Assembly (NCBI GenBank): GCA_010279815.1
Contig: QEOQ01000590.1
Location: 185,704-249,703 of the forward strand
Direction: 5' to 3'
Length of the DNA stretch: 64,000 bases
Source of the DNA: Brachionus plicatilis
Taxonomy: Eukaryota > Rotifera > Eurotatoria > Ploima > Brachionidae
This document shows positions 36,694 through 47,200 of the stretch, piece by piece. The position numbers and the translations under genes are program-made. How positions within the stretch are numbered: position 1 is the stretch's first letter; each line of letters starts with the position of its first letter. The notes under the pieces are model-generated. The model did no database searches. It saw only the letters and a list, made by a program, of their open reading frames with translations, and was not told where the DNA came from.

Positions 36694-38177
36694 ATGGAAA
36701 ATTTTGAAAATCTGAGCGCTTTTGATTTTATACCTGACCTACCTAATGAGCTCCTAAATTTATCACCATGTGTTCGAGTATTTTCCCCGATACATTCTCC
36801 GGACACACTGGGTACACAATTGGGGGAGGTACAACCGGCTCAAATACCAATTTCATCCAACCAAGTCGAATATCAAATTGAAGATCAGAGTCCTCCGGCG
36901 GGCTCAATTGAACCGTTTCAGCCGCTAGATATCAATTCGAGCCAGCCAAGGCCTAAAAGAGCTGCTGCTGTAGCGGCAAATTTTTGGATTTCTAGCTTAA
37001 AAAGAAAGGGGACGTTTGACGACTCAGATAAAGAAAATGAATTCTACTTAAATCCTCAGTCAAAAGTGAATATTTTTTTAACTTATAACAAACTGAAAAA
37101 TATTTTTTATCATTAGACAAATATGTTAAAAAAACGGAAATATACAATGAAAAAAGATAGATCTCCATTAAATAAAACAAACCAGGAAAATTCTGAGAAT
37201 CAAACTAGTTCTAGCCAAGATGAAACTCAGGCAATTTTTTTTAGATATTTTTTTTATTTTTAAGTTTAATTAATTATTTTTAGATTGAAAAACGACTTGA
37301 TGAAAATTCATATGATACTATTAACATTAATTTATTAGACATACCGATTGAATTTATTCAAAATAATCAACTAAATGAAGAACTTCCAAATCAAGAAAAT
37401 GAAATTTTAAATCCAAACATTTTATGTTCAAATTCAAATGATCCACTATTGAACAGTGTGAATCCTCCAGGTGACACAGAATTGGATGCAACTACTAGTT
37501 TGAATACTCCAACTAGAATAGATAAATCAATGGTGTTTTGTTTTAGTGATAATTTATGCTATGATGACAGTAATTATGAAAAAGATGACATGGGTTTTAC
37601 AATTAGTAGAGTCGTGGAACCCAACTTTGAACACCATGAAACTCACTTTGAATTTAATCCAGATATGCTATATCAGCCTTATATTGATTTGAACAATAAT
37701 TGTTTAACAAATGATGTTCAGAATTTGTCCAAAGATCAAAATAAAACTGAAAGCGCTAGGACTGAAACAATGGTTTAAATTGAAATAAACAGAAATTTTA
37801 AGATGTTCTAATTTTTCCTTAAGTTTTACGAAGGTGTTGATCTGTTGAAATTGAGCTATGGAAAAAGGACAGACAAGTTGATTGGCTATGCAGCTAGTGT
37901 AATCAAGGTATTGTTCTCTATTAATGAAATAAAACGCGGAATTTTTCCCGATAATGAAGGAAAAACTCGAAGTAAATGTCGAATTCCTTTCGATAGCTAC
38001 CGAACTGAAATTTTAAAAGGTAATTTGAAATCAAATGATTTCTTTTATCAATTTTTTTAATTTTAAGAAGCGATAATTAAAAAATTTAGTTATAATCCAT
38101 TAAGTTTGGAAAAATTGTGGACAAATATTCGCCCGTTGATAAATAAATGCCTTTATAATCTACGAAAGAGCGCTTAA
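36694..38177 (+). CDS. Acidic protein with BEN-like C-terminal domain, 5 exons
   Basis: Exons 36694-37065, 37117-37230, 37284-37772, 37824-38019 and 38068-38177 sum to 1281 nt, 426 residues. The first three exons encode a low-complexity Asn/Asp/Glu/Pro-rich region with one basic patch (QPRPKRAAAVAANF, then KKRKYTMKKDR), which could be a nuclear localisation signal. The last about 100 residues are structured: KLIGYAASVIKVLFSINEIK, RGIFPDNEGKTRSK, IPFDSYRTEILKEAIIKKF, LEKLWTNIRPLINKCLYNLR. This order (helix with LF-S-x-x-E-L-like, G, basic loop, long helix, W-x-x-I-x-x-x-I-x-x-C) resembles BEN domains, which bind DNA or protein in chromatin regulation. The homology rests on pattern only. Exon 2 must end at CAG|GC, a non-canonical GC-AG intron, to keep the frame. 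Confidence 0.6.
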
Positions 38178-39256
38178 TTTTGAATATTTTTAATTTAAAT
38201 TTGATCCTTTTTTTTATAGAAAATGATTGTAAATTTATCCAATTTTGATTGATTAATCGATTTGTTTTGACATTTTTGTCACTTCATTTGTTGAATATAG
38301 ATTTAATAATTTGCTTTTCCAAATCGAAATTTCAGTTTATTTCCATTTTTCTTTAAATTTAAATTAATAAAAATGTTTTCATAATTTTATTTTTATTATT
38401 AGTCAAAAAATTCTCTTTTCAAATTTTCATGAAAATTTACGGAAAAAAACTTAATCGCTTAATAAAGACCCTTTTAATATAGTTCAGTTGTTTAAATCAA
38501 AACAGAACCAACCAACTTCAATTGTCTGGAACTTTTAGAATAGACAAAGTTATGATACCAAGAAATTTTTCTTTACTTACCTCAGCTATTGGCATCTTTA
38601 TGGACAATAAAATCACCAATTACTTAAGCTTAAGCTCTAATTCTCTAAATGTCTCAGGCCATTTTCACCAAGAAGAAGATGTATTAGATGCAAAGGAGCT
38701 GTTAAACATCTCTACTTGATCAACGGTGTTTGATGCTTTAGAATCATTCCGAACTAGCTCTTCTGGAACTTTTAGAAAAGACAAAGTTATGATACTTAAG
38801 AATTATTTACTTAATGTATTATTTATTAATTTACTTATCGTAGCTATTGACATTGTTATGGACAATAAGCTTATTTTATCATTGAAGAAGCGAAAATTTT
38901 TTTAAATTTACTAAAAAACAAAAAATAATCGATACAAAAAAAGAAATTTTGCTAATTTGTTATTGAAAAAAAAAATTATTTTTATTAAATTGCTCCACAA
39001 AAAATAAAACTCGAAGCAAAAACTCATAGACCAAAGACTTAACTTTAACTTTTAACTTTTTTAGTCTAAAAAGTAAAACGAAATAGATCAAGTTTGATTA
39101 GCTAATTAAATTTTATAATTTTTTATTTCTCAGTTCTTTTTTTAAATTTTAAGACAAAATATTATTTTTTGAATTATTTATTTAAAATAATTTAAAAGAT
39201 AGCTAAAAAGTAATCGATCTAACTAAAAAATAGTTTTATAAATTCAATTATATCTA
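38178..39256. other. Intergenic region with a local duplication
   Basis: About 1.1 kb. Apart from the duplicated segment at 38525-38868 it is A/T-rich without a gene. The 65-codon open frame at 38522-38719 lies in the duplicated sequence and its second copy is not open, so it is not called. Confidence 0.5.
38525..38868 (+). repeat. Imperfect tandem duplication, period about 237 bp
   Basis: 38525-38610 and 38762-38868 share TCTGGAACTTTTAGAA, GACAAAGTTATGATAC, TTTACTTA, TAGCTATTG and TTATGGACAATAA in the same order. The second copy has about 20 extra bases in the middle. Confidence 0.7.
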
Positions 39257-39445
39257 CTAGTGTTTAGGATGTTCATTTTTCTCAGTTGATATAGGCTTAG
39301 GATCAGTATTATCTTGTTCCAAATTTGGATTGCAGCTGATTACAGGACGCACTGGTGGTGGTCCGTAAATTTCACATTTTACGACTTTGGGTGGCATTCC
39401 ATAACATGGCGATGAAAGCTGTGGCGTTTGATCATTAGAAGACAT
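39257..39445 (-). CDS. Small proline-rich hypothetical protein
   Basis: An ORF of 62 residues beginning MSSNDQTPQLSSPCYGMPPK and ending KNEHPKH. It contains GPPPVRP and CNPN. Composition (Pro, Cys, Ser, few AT-biased residues) and base content stand out from the surrounding A/T-rich DNA. The frame stays open 10 codons further upstream, but only to a TTG, so I chose the ATG at 39445 (context AAG ATG T). No signal peptide, membrane segment or known domain is seen. It could be an independent gene, the last exon of a larger minus-strand gene, or chance. Confidence 0.35.
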   Translation of the reverse strand: MSSNDQTPQLSSPCYGMPPKVVKCEIYGPPPVRPVISCNPNLEQDNTDPKPISTEKNEHPKH

Positions 39446-39619
39446 CTTGCCAAATAATATTTTTAAATTGAACAATTTTTCAACTTGATGTATTTATAAC
39501 AAAATCAAGCTCATTGAGGTATATTGTTTGGAAATTGTTTGCATGTTTTATGAAAATTTTTACATTAGTCAAATTAGTAATAAAAAATTTCGCAATAAAA
39601 AATAATCTATCATTTTTGT

Positions 39620-39626
39620 AAAAAAA
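39620..39626 (-). terminator. Pol III terminator of tRNA-Lys
   Basis: Seven consecutive T on the minus strand, starting three bases after the discriminator base. Confidence 0.85.
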
Positions 39627-39628
39627 TT

Positions 39629-39701
39629 CGCCCGATAAGGGGCTCGAACCCTTGGCCTTGAGATTAAAAGTCTCACGCTCTACCGACTGAGCTAACCGGG
39701 C
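39629..39701 (-). tRNA. tRNA-Lys (UUU anticodon)
   Basis: On the minus strand a 73-base cloverleaf. The 7-bp acceptor stem GCCCGGT / ATCGGGC has one G-T pair; D arm GCTCAGTCGGTAGAGC; anticodon stem TGAGA / TCTCA with loop CTTTTAA (anticodon TTT); T arm AGGGTTCGAGCCCCT. The A box (TTAGCTCAGTCGG) and B box (GGTTCGAGCCC) are canonical. No intron, CCA not encoded. A run of seven T follows on the minus strand (39626-39620), a Pol III terminator. Confidence 0.97.
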
Positions 39702-40025
39702 CTCAGGAAGTCTGCTATAAATCTTGGCATTTATTTAAAACTAATTATCTAATAAAAACTTTAAATAAATCTTCTTATTAAACATTTAAAGAATTTAAGG
39801 TTTAAAAAAAGAAAATTCAGAAACATTTAAGTAAAATAAAAGCCCAAAAATATTTTTAAACTATTTATATTTAACATTTAGTTACGAAATTTTATTTCAT
39901 TGTAAATTTTTTAATGCATGTTTAAAAATTAAAAAGCACAGCCATCGAGGTAAAGGCCTCTGAAAATATTTTTAAATTAAAAAATTTGTTTAATCCAAAA
40001 TCAAGAAAAATCATCTCTAACAAAA
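39702..40025. other. Spacer between tRNA-Lys and the RING/MATH gene
   Basis: About 320 bases of A/T-rich sequence between divergent genes. No ORF or repeat seen. Confidence 0.45.
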
Positions 40026-41658
40026 ATGGCCGCAATCAAAGCTTGTTTCAACTGCAAAATCTGTGACAATGTTTTTATCGAGCCAGTAATTCTCCCATGC
40101 GGAAATTCTATTTGCCAAAGTCATGTAACATTTGAAGAAATATTCACTTGTCAAATTTGTAGTTTAGAACACCCGATTCCTAAAGAGGGCTTTATAGCTA
40201 ATAAATTAATCAAAGATTTGATGACCACTAAAATTCACGATAATCTTTCGGAAAAAAATAATCAACAAATTTTGAATTCGTTTTCTCTCTTAGAAAATAC
40301 GATTCAGGAAATCGAACACTTGGAAAAAAATCCAGATGACTTCATTACTGATTTTTTTGCTAAATTGATTCATAAAATCGATCTTAAAAGGGAAGAAAAT
40401 AAAATTGATGCCGAAAAACATTTTCAGAATGTTTCATCTGAGCTAAACACTTTAAAAGATGATCAAAATTTAGAAAAAATTGTTTATTACCGTTGTCCTC
40501 TCAGGAAATTTTCAAGTTGGATCTATTAAATGTTATTTTTAATAAATGTTTTTTTTTCCTAAGGTTATTTTACTATCAATGAATTAAAAGTTTTCAAAGA
40601 AAATACAAAAACCAAGAAAGAATTGGCAATTTCTTATTTAGAGAATATTGATAGGAAAAAAGAGGAATGTGTGAATGAAGTCGAAAGTCTTTACACTCAA
40701 TTATTAGATGAAATGACTGAAAAACGCAATAATTGCATGAAGTTTTCTGAGACAAAGAAATTAAGTGTTTCAATCAAAACAAAAATTGAAAAAATTAAAC
40801 TAAATCTTGATGAGTTCAATCAAAATTTGAAACAAATTTTCTTCACTGACGAACTTTATGACTCTATTAAACAGAAAACAAATGATGATAGAATATTATT
40901 GAATAATGCAATAAGAGACTTTAAAAATGAATTGCTCTTGGAGAAAGGTTTCGACTTGGAGAAGAAAGAGTTTGAGTTTCCAAAATTTTCTAAAATAATT
41001 TTAAGAAATCGAAATCGGTTTTATCAATTAATAAATATATTTTAGCAAAACATTTTGTTTTGATTTCTCTGCAGACGATCTAATGAAAAAGAAACGAGGA
41101 ACTATTTTAATGAGTGAAAAATCAGTCTTAAATGGAATATCTTTTTACACCGGATTAAAGTTGGAGAAAAATAATTGTCTTTATGCTTGTTTATATTGTT
41201 CAAATGACTACGAATTTTCGTAAGTAACAATTGAAATTTTTGAAATTTAATCTTATTAAAAAATTTAGAGGAATCGAGATCGATTATAGCTTCAAAATTA
41301 ATAATTTTAAAGAAAAGAATTTCAACTATGTTTTCAGACATTTTGGAGCCGGTTTCAAAAAACTTATTGTTAGCTATTTTTTTCAAAATTATAAATTTAA
41401 AAATAATTTTTTTGATTAAAAAACTAGAAAAATCCAATTGAATGTAAGAAAAGACTGGTCACTAGGATAACAATTAAAAACTTGAACAATCGAACAAGTA
41501 TAGAGGAAAAAATTGAAAGAAAACTAAAATTGAACATTAATGAACGATGTAAAACTAGGAGTATTAAACCTAAGGTTATGAGTTTAATCGAGTTCAATCA
41601 AATTGATTCAAACTATTTCCGTGATGATAAGGATTGTATGGCCCATGACGATTACTAG
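40026..41658 (+). CDS. RING / coiled-coil / MATH-like (TRIM37- or TRAF-like) protein
   Basis: Exons: 40026-40515, 40564-(40947 or 41017), (41075 or 41046)-41219, 41269-41368, 41428-41658. Both readings of the second junction stay in frame: 449 residues with a 127-bp intron, or 483 with an implausibly short 28-bp intron. The N-terminus is a RING-type zinc finger: CKICDNVF, then ILPCGNSICQSH, then CQICSLEHPIP. A long charged coiled coil follows (about residues 70-310, with NIDRKKEECVNEVESLYTQL). The last third has NGISFYTGLKLEKNNCLYA, LYCSNDYEF, IEIDYSFKINNF and YVFRHFGAGFKKLI, which looks like a MATH/TRAF-C beta-sandwich. Such proteins are ubiquitin ligases or receptor adaptors; its target is unknown. 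The MATH call is from pattern and could be wrong. Confidence 0.65.
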
Positions 41659-42005
41659 AAGCTATAGTAGAAGCCCTCGATTAATAAATTAAAAACAGTG
41701 TTTAATTTGACCATTTTGTTTATTTAAATAAAATATTTGCAATCAAATTTTTGTTTAAATCAATTACATTATTATTTAAGATACATAAAATAATTATTTA
41801 TTTATATCATTATTCTTTCTGGAATAATGATACTTTTTTTTTTAAAAAATATACTTTAGGGTGGACCCTAGGTTCGTCCGAATGGCTTACGTCTTCGTTT
41901 AAACCCAATGAAATAATGATAAGGTACTGTAGTAGTCTTAATTATTAAATTTGTTCAAAATTGTTTTGAAACTAATATACCTAAATTTGTCAGATTAAGA
42001 AAAAA
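41659..42005. other. AT-rich spacer
   Basis: About 350 bases downstream of the RING/MATH gene. A short GC-richer patch at 41860-41910 (GGGTGGACCCTAGGTTCGTC) is of unknown origin. No gene. Confidence 0.45.
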
Positions 42006-42140
42006 TAGAGTTGTTTAAAAGTCACAAGTATTAAGTCCAAGTTAAAGACATAAATCTTTTTTTTATTTTTTTTTTAAGTCCGGACTTTTTCTTCAATTTT
42101 AATGACTTGGACTTTAATTTGGGACTTTTAAATAACTCTG
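42006..42140. mobile_element. hAT-type MITE, copy 2 (135 bp, internally deleted)
   Basis: Starts TAGAGTTGTTTAAAAGTC and ends GGGACTTTTAAATAACTCTG, the same terminal repeats as the element at 26211-26506. It also shares the interior words AAGTCCGGACTTTTT and GACTTGGACTTT. The flanks AGAAAAAA and AATAAAAA agree at 6 of 8 positions, an eroded 8-bp duplication. It is less than half the length of copy 1. Confidence 0.78.
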
Positions 42141-42220
42141 AATAAAAAACAAATAAAAAGAGACAAAATAGACAATTTGACAATTTGAAGTAACCAAAAA
42201 TATTAAATAAAATTTAAAAT

Positions 42221-43315
42221 ATGAAATAAATTGTTATTTCTTAATGAAATTAATGCAGAGATACATTTTTGGATTTAACATTCTACACTAAATAAAAAGG
42301 TAAACTCTGCAATATCAAAATATTCATTGCAGTGTTGGGCGGCGGCCAACTTTGGCCGGCCGGTCTACGGCCGGACTTGAACGGCCAGTATAAACGGCCT
42401 ATTTTGGCCGTGAATTTAACGGCCGCATTTTAGACCGTCCGTGAAATGGCCGGCTAACTGACGGACCGACCGTGTGGTGGCCGGCCAACTGAAAGGCCGT
42501 TAAACGGCCGACCGTGTGCAGACCGGCCGGCTACAAAACGGTCCAAAAAAAATTTTACTCAGATGTTTAAAATCTAAAGTTATTAAAAGTAGAATTTATT
42601 ATTTATCAAAATTTTTTGATCAGGTAATTTTTAATTATTAACCCCAAATTTTTTCGATATTTTTCAATAATCGTTGAATTTTATATATAAATTTATAATT
42701 CGGTATTTTAGATAGTTTTTTTATAAAAACGATTTTAATAAAAAAAAAATTAAATTTATAAAAATCGATGATGAAAATCTAATTAATTTTAATGTTTATT
42801 TCTTTAAAATTTTTAATTTTTTATTAATGCCTTTAAATTTTTTTAAACATCTAAGTAAAATTTTTTTTTGACCCTTTTGTGGCCGGCCGGCCACCACACG
42901 GTCGGTCCGTCAGTTGGCCGGCCACTTCACGGCCGGTTTCTATTTTGGCCGATAGTTAGCCGGCCACCTCACGGTTTTCTAAAATTTGGCCGGCCATTTC
43001 ACGGTTGGTCTGTCAGTTGACCGGCCACTTTACGGTCGGTTTTTAATTTAGGCCGATAGTCGAACGGCCACCTCACGGTCTTTTAAAATTTGGCCGGCCA
43101 GTCACGGTCGTTTGTCGTTAAATGAACCGGCCATTTTTTTTTTCTGGCCGGCTACGTGGCCTCTCGATCGGCCCCCAACACTATTGCAGAGTGCACATCA
43201 TCGAACTGATGCTATTTTGAGTGATGATTTTTGCAGATATTTGCAGATTTTACCTTAAGATTTAATAAAATATATCTCTACATTAATACTATTAAATAAT
43301 TACAATTTATTTCAT
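42221..43315. mobile_element. Palindromic MITE, copy 2, split by a nested insertion
   Basis: Outer ends ATGAAATAAATTGT...TTAATG and their inverted counterpart at 43270-43315 form about 55-bp terminal repeats that include GAGATACATTTT-type sequence. The two halves (42221-42332 and 43183-43315, about 245 bp together) line up, in the opposite orientation, with the element at 29090-29470. The 850-bp GC-rich insertion lies between them. Confidence 0.7.
42333..43182. mobile_element. 850-bp GC-rich foldback element nested in a MITE
   Basis: Ends read TGTTGGGCGG and CCCCCAACACT, an inverted pair (AGTGTTGGG counting the bordering bases). The 7-bp repeat ATTGCAG lies on both sides (42326-42332, 43183-43189). 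The outer quarters are dense in GGCCGGCC; 42441-42490 is the inverse of about 42880-42928 (shared ACGGACCGACCGTGTGGTGG). The right arm has a 103-bp unit repeated about twice (42911-43013, 43014-43110). The middle 300 bases are A/T-rich. No ORF; a non-autonomous DNA transposon, probably hAT-like from its ends. Confidence 0.8.
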
Positions 43316-44283
43316 AGTTTAAATAAATTGTCAAATAGTTTTTATTCAAAATAATGAAAAATGTATCAAATAGATCAATTGGAATTTTAAAATTGTATGA
43401 ATTGATTTAAAATTTTTTACACAAATATAAAAAAATCATCAAATTCTTTTTTTTTTATTTTCACTTTGCATTGATTCCTCGATTTTGTTTCTGTAGCACC
43501 AATTCCATGATAATTTAGCTCGAGTGTTGCTCCATTAGAAACAGATTCTTCTTCCTCAACATGAGACTTATCCTATTCAATGTCTTTTGGTACCGAGGTT
43601 TAAACTCTTTTTTGATTGAGTTTTTTTTTCAGGGTACCAGTGTTTTCAGAGATCATTTGGCCGCCCCAATTCCAGTGTCTTTTATATACCTTTTGTGATG
43701 TTTGCACTTAAATACCTATGGATAAATCTTTTATTTAAATAAAACTCTCAAGAAATGTTTTCAAATAGGAGATTTAAAAATACTTTTTTAAATTCTATTC
43801 TAATGATTAAAAAACTTGTATATTTATATTGATATGATTTACCAGAACTTCTTTTATTTTTTTGTTAAAGCATCAGCGTTCTCGGCAGAATATTTATGAT
43901 TACGCAAAATTAAGCTTTTTTGTACATAAATGCAAAAAAAAGCCAATTTTTGAAAAAATTTTGTGTTTTTTGAGAAATTTGACAAATTTTTCATACAATT
44001 TGTATATCTATAAAAAAAAACAACTTTATTTGTATTTTAAATGAATTTTTACATAAACATTAAAATATTTAAAAAAAAAAAGTAAAAAAAATAAAAATAT
44101 CATGTAAAAAAACATGTTTTAAAATAAATTTTTGATTTCTTCTAGAGATTTATAAAAATTTAATTTTTCAAAATAAAAATTTTTATTAAAAAATCCTTTA
44201 AGAATTAAATAAGTTTATTAGTGAATATAAAAATAAATTTTTTTTTCTACCAGTTTGATTTAATTCTTAAATAAAAACCAAAA
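43316..44283. other. Intergenic region
   Basis: About 1 kb, A/T-rich, with one coding-like decayed patch at 43455-43695 listed separately. Confidence 0.45.
43455..43695 (-). pseudogene. Possible decayed coding fragment of unknown family
   Basis: Read on the minus strand, the segment contains KVYKRHWNWGGQMISENTGT and, after at least two in-frame stops, DKSHVEEEESVSNGATLELN followed by YHGIGATETKSRNQCKV. Base content is richer than the flanks and the residues are not those of random A/T sequence. It could be a dead exon or transposon ORF remnant. No family recognised. Confidence 0.3.
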
Positions 44284-47200
44284 TTAAAATTGAAAAAAAT
44301 GAATTTTTTTATCTCCAACACAAATTATTCTCAAATTAGACCGATCGGTGTATCTGTCCAAAATCAAATCTGTGACACAATCTGAATTCACATTTAAGCA
44401 TGTTTTGTACTGAAGCTCATTAGTCCTGGTGTTAAAACAAAACAAATTTGTTTGTCCGGTTTCATAGTAAAGCCTAGCCGTTGTGAACAAATTGGCAGCA
44501 TCGTCCAAAATTAAGCCCAATGGATTCCACACATTCAAATCTCCAATATTCCTCAAAAAATGGTGAGTCTGTCTGTCGAAAACCCGGATGCAGTTCTCTC
44601 CTGTCCAGTCATCAGTCACAAAAATGAAATTTCTGTTCACCTTTACATTTAGAGGACAAAACTTATAGTCCTCATCACTAGTTACACTATTCCTGTGTCC
44701 TTTGAAAGCAAAAGATTCCGGTGGAGCAAAAGTTGGAGATGTAGGACTCTCCAAATAAGGAATCACCAAGTAATCTCTTAATTGTTCATGCTCGTTATAA
44801 ACCGCGACTCTTTCTCCCGAATAATCACAAACATACAATCTGTCTGGGCTCGCATTATCGCTCAAATGTTTACTTTCATAGTCATAATAGATTCCCTTGG
44901 GCCATTTCAAATCTTTTACACCAAATCTTTTTAATACATTAAAATCGTAATCAAGCTTAAAGATACACTTTAATTCACTATCTGTCAAATAAATATGGCT
45001 TTTTTTTGGATTTACACAAATTCCATCCGGATTTTTTAAGATGCCATTCAAATTAGTTGATCGAACAAAATCACCAGTGATTAAATTAATCTCAATTAAG
45101 TGTCTTGATTGTGAATCAGTGAAGAGCAGGGTCTGAGAGTCAGAGATGCATGCATATTTGGGCGATATAGGCACCTTTATTTTAGAACCAGGAACAGACT
45201 GAATTTTGGTAATTTGAGTGTGGGATTGAATGGTTTTGAATTGTTCTGCAAGATCTACATTGTTTATCTGTTTAAGCTTTCCGATAATGGATTTCGGTGG
45301 CAGGTCTACATTAGGATCAAATTTAAGCTCGCTAATCATATCACTAAAGTTGTTATTTATTCTGCCTAATTCATTAAGATGTAAGATACAGCTATCTACG
45401 GTCTTAAATTGAATGCTTTGATGAGCTTTGGAGCTTTTAAGTTTCACATCACTGTTAACATAACTAAGCGAGTTTGCTCGCAAGGTCTCTATTGAAGATT
45501 TGATTTCTTTTAATTCAGGCTTATGGTCTTGTTCAAATTTTTCCAAATTGGATTTCATATTTTGAACTGACTGATTTAAATTAGACTTCAGTTCAAGCTC
45601 CATTTGGTCCAAATGATTCTTTAGATTAGCAATTTGATCATGAATCTCATTCTCGATTAGCTCTTTTCGTTTATTCAAAAAATTTTCCTTGCAATCAAAA
45701 CGTTCTTTTGAAAAATAATTAAAATTTATCATTAAATTTAATTTTAAATATTTTTTAATTTTAAATTTATTTTCTCAAATAAATAAATATTTTTTTAAAA
45801 TTCAAGTTTTAAGAATTATAAAATTAAATCTTGATAAAAATTCATATTAGATAGATTTTTTCAATTAATTTTGCATCTTTCGTAATTTTATAATATTTTG
45901 CATGAATTTTAAAAATTTTCATTAAATTATGTTGAAAAAAAATACAAATTATTTGTTTTTTCTTTCACGAAATTAATTATTTTCTTGTAATTTTTTTTAA
46001 ACTTTATATTTAAAATTTTCATTATGGCTTAAATTTCCTAAATAATGCATTGAAATTAATTTAAAAAAAGAATGCTTTATTTAAATGTTATAACTATAAT
46101 TTCTTTATTTTTAAATGTAGTTCAATGCACTAAAAAATATATAAAAAAGATATTGTAGAATAAATTTCAAAAAAAAAATAATGTTTTAAAAATATCTTTT
46201 AAATTGCATTAAAAATCGCATAAAATAAATTCAAAATATAAAGTTAATTTATTTGAGTTTAATAAATAATGATCCAACCAGTACATTTATTTTTTGATTA
46301 AACTAGATCGATCAAAATGTGCGATCAAAAACATAAAAAGTACCTTAATTTTGGGTAAAATAGCTTGTCAAGAGGACACGGTATTGCAATGTTTTTTCAA
46401 TCAGCATTTATTGAAGAAATTTTTTTTACAAATATTTTACTTGATATTTCATTTGATTATAGTTATTAAAATTTTAATTTTTCAATAAATTTTTTTTTAG
46501 TTTATTTGATTCTGTAAACTGCTAAATTTTCTAAAATTATAACTCTTCTAAAATATCCGAAAAATGCTTTGAAAAATTATTCATTAATAAGTTTAATTTT
46601 CAGTAAAAAGAAGTTTTCTTAATAGATAACTATTTTAGGTTTAGGAAAGTTATCTGATAGAAAAAGGCTTACTGGTTGAACAATAGAGCAGATTCGATTT
46701 AAATTTAACATCAATTTTAATTTGATAAGTTTAGAATTCTTAATATTAATTAATCGATTGAAAATATTTCACAAATTGAGCCGAAATATTTCGCTTTATA
46801 ATTTTTTTTTGATTCTAATGGATGATGTAAACAAATTTAAAAGAATCTATTTAAATTTTGTGCTCCTATAAAGCACTTATATTTTTAGTGTTTTTAAAAA
46901 GAGAAAAATTGATTTTTTTAAAAGAAATTTCCTGCTACTTGCGTCAATTTATGAAATTTTAATATCTTAATAAATTGTTTGCTTAAAAAAAAACATTTAT
47001 TTAGTTTAAAGTAAATAAATTATGTAGCTCAAATTTAATTTTATTTTGATATTAAAAATTCAAAATGACTAATACTTAAATCCAAAAGAAAAAGTTAAAA
47101 AAAAATTAAACAAATAAAAGTTAAAATATAAGTAATTCATAATGAGAAAAAAAACTATATTTATTGAATTCTTTAAACCAAACAACATTGTATATATTCT

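Noticed and set aside
42333..43182. GC-rich block as a CpG-island promoter or rRNA/snRNA gene
   Set aside because: The GC comes from repeated GGCCGGCC words with inverted ends and a flanking duplication; no RNA-gene features.
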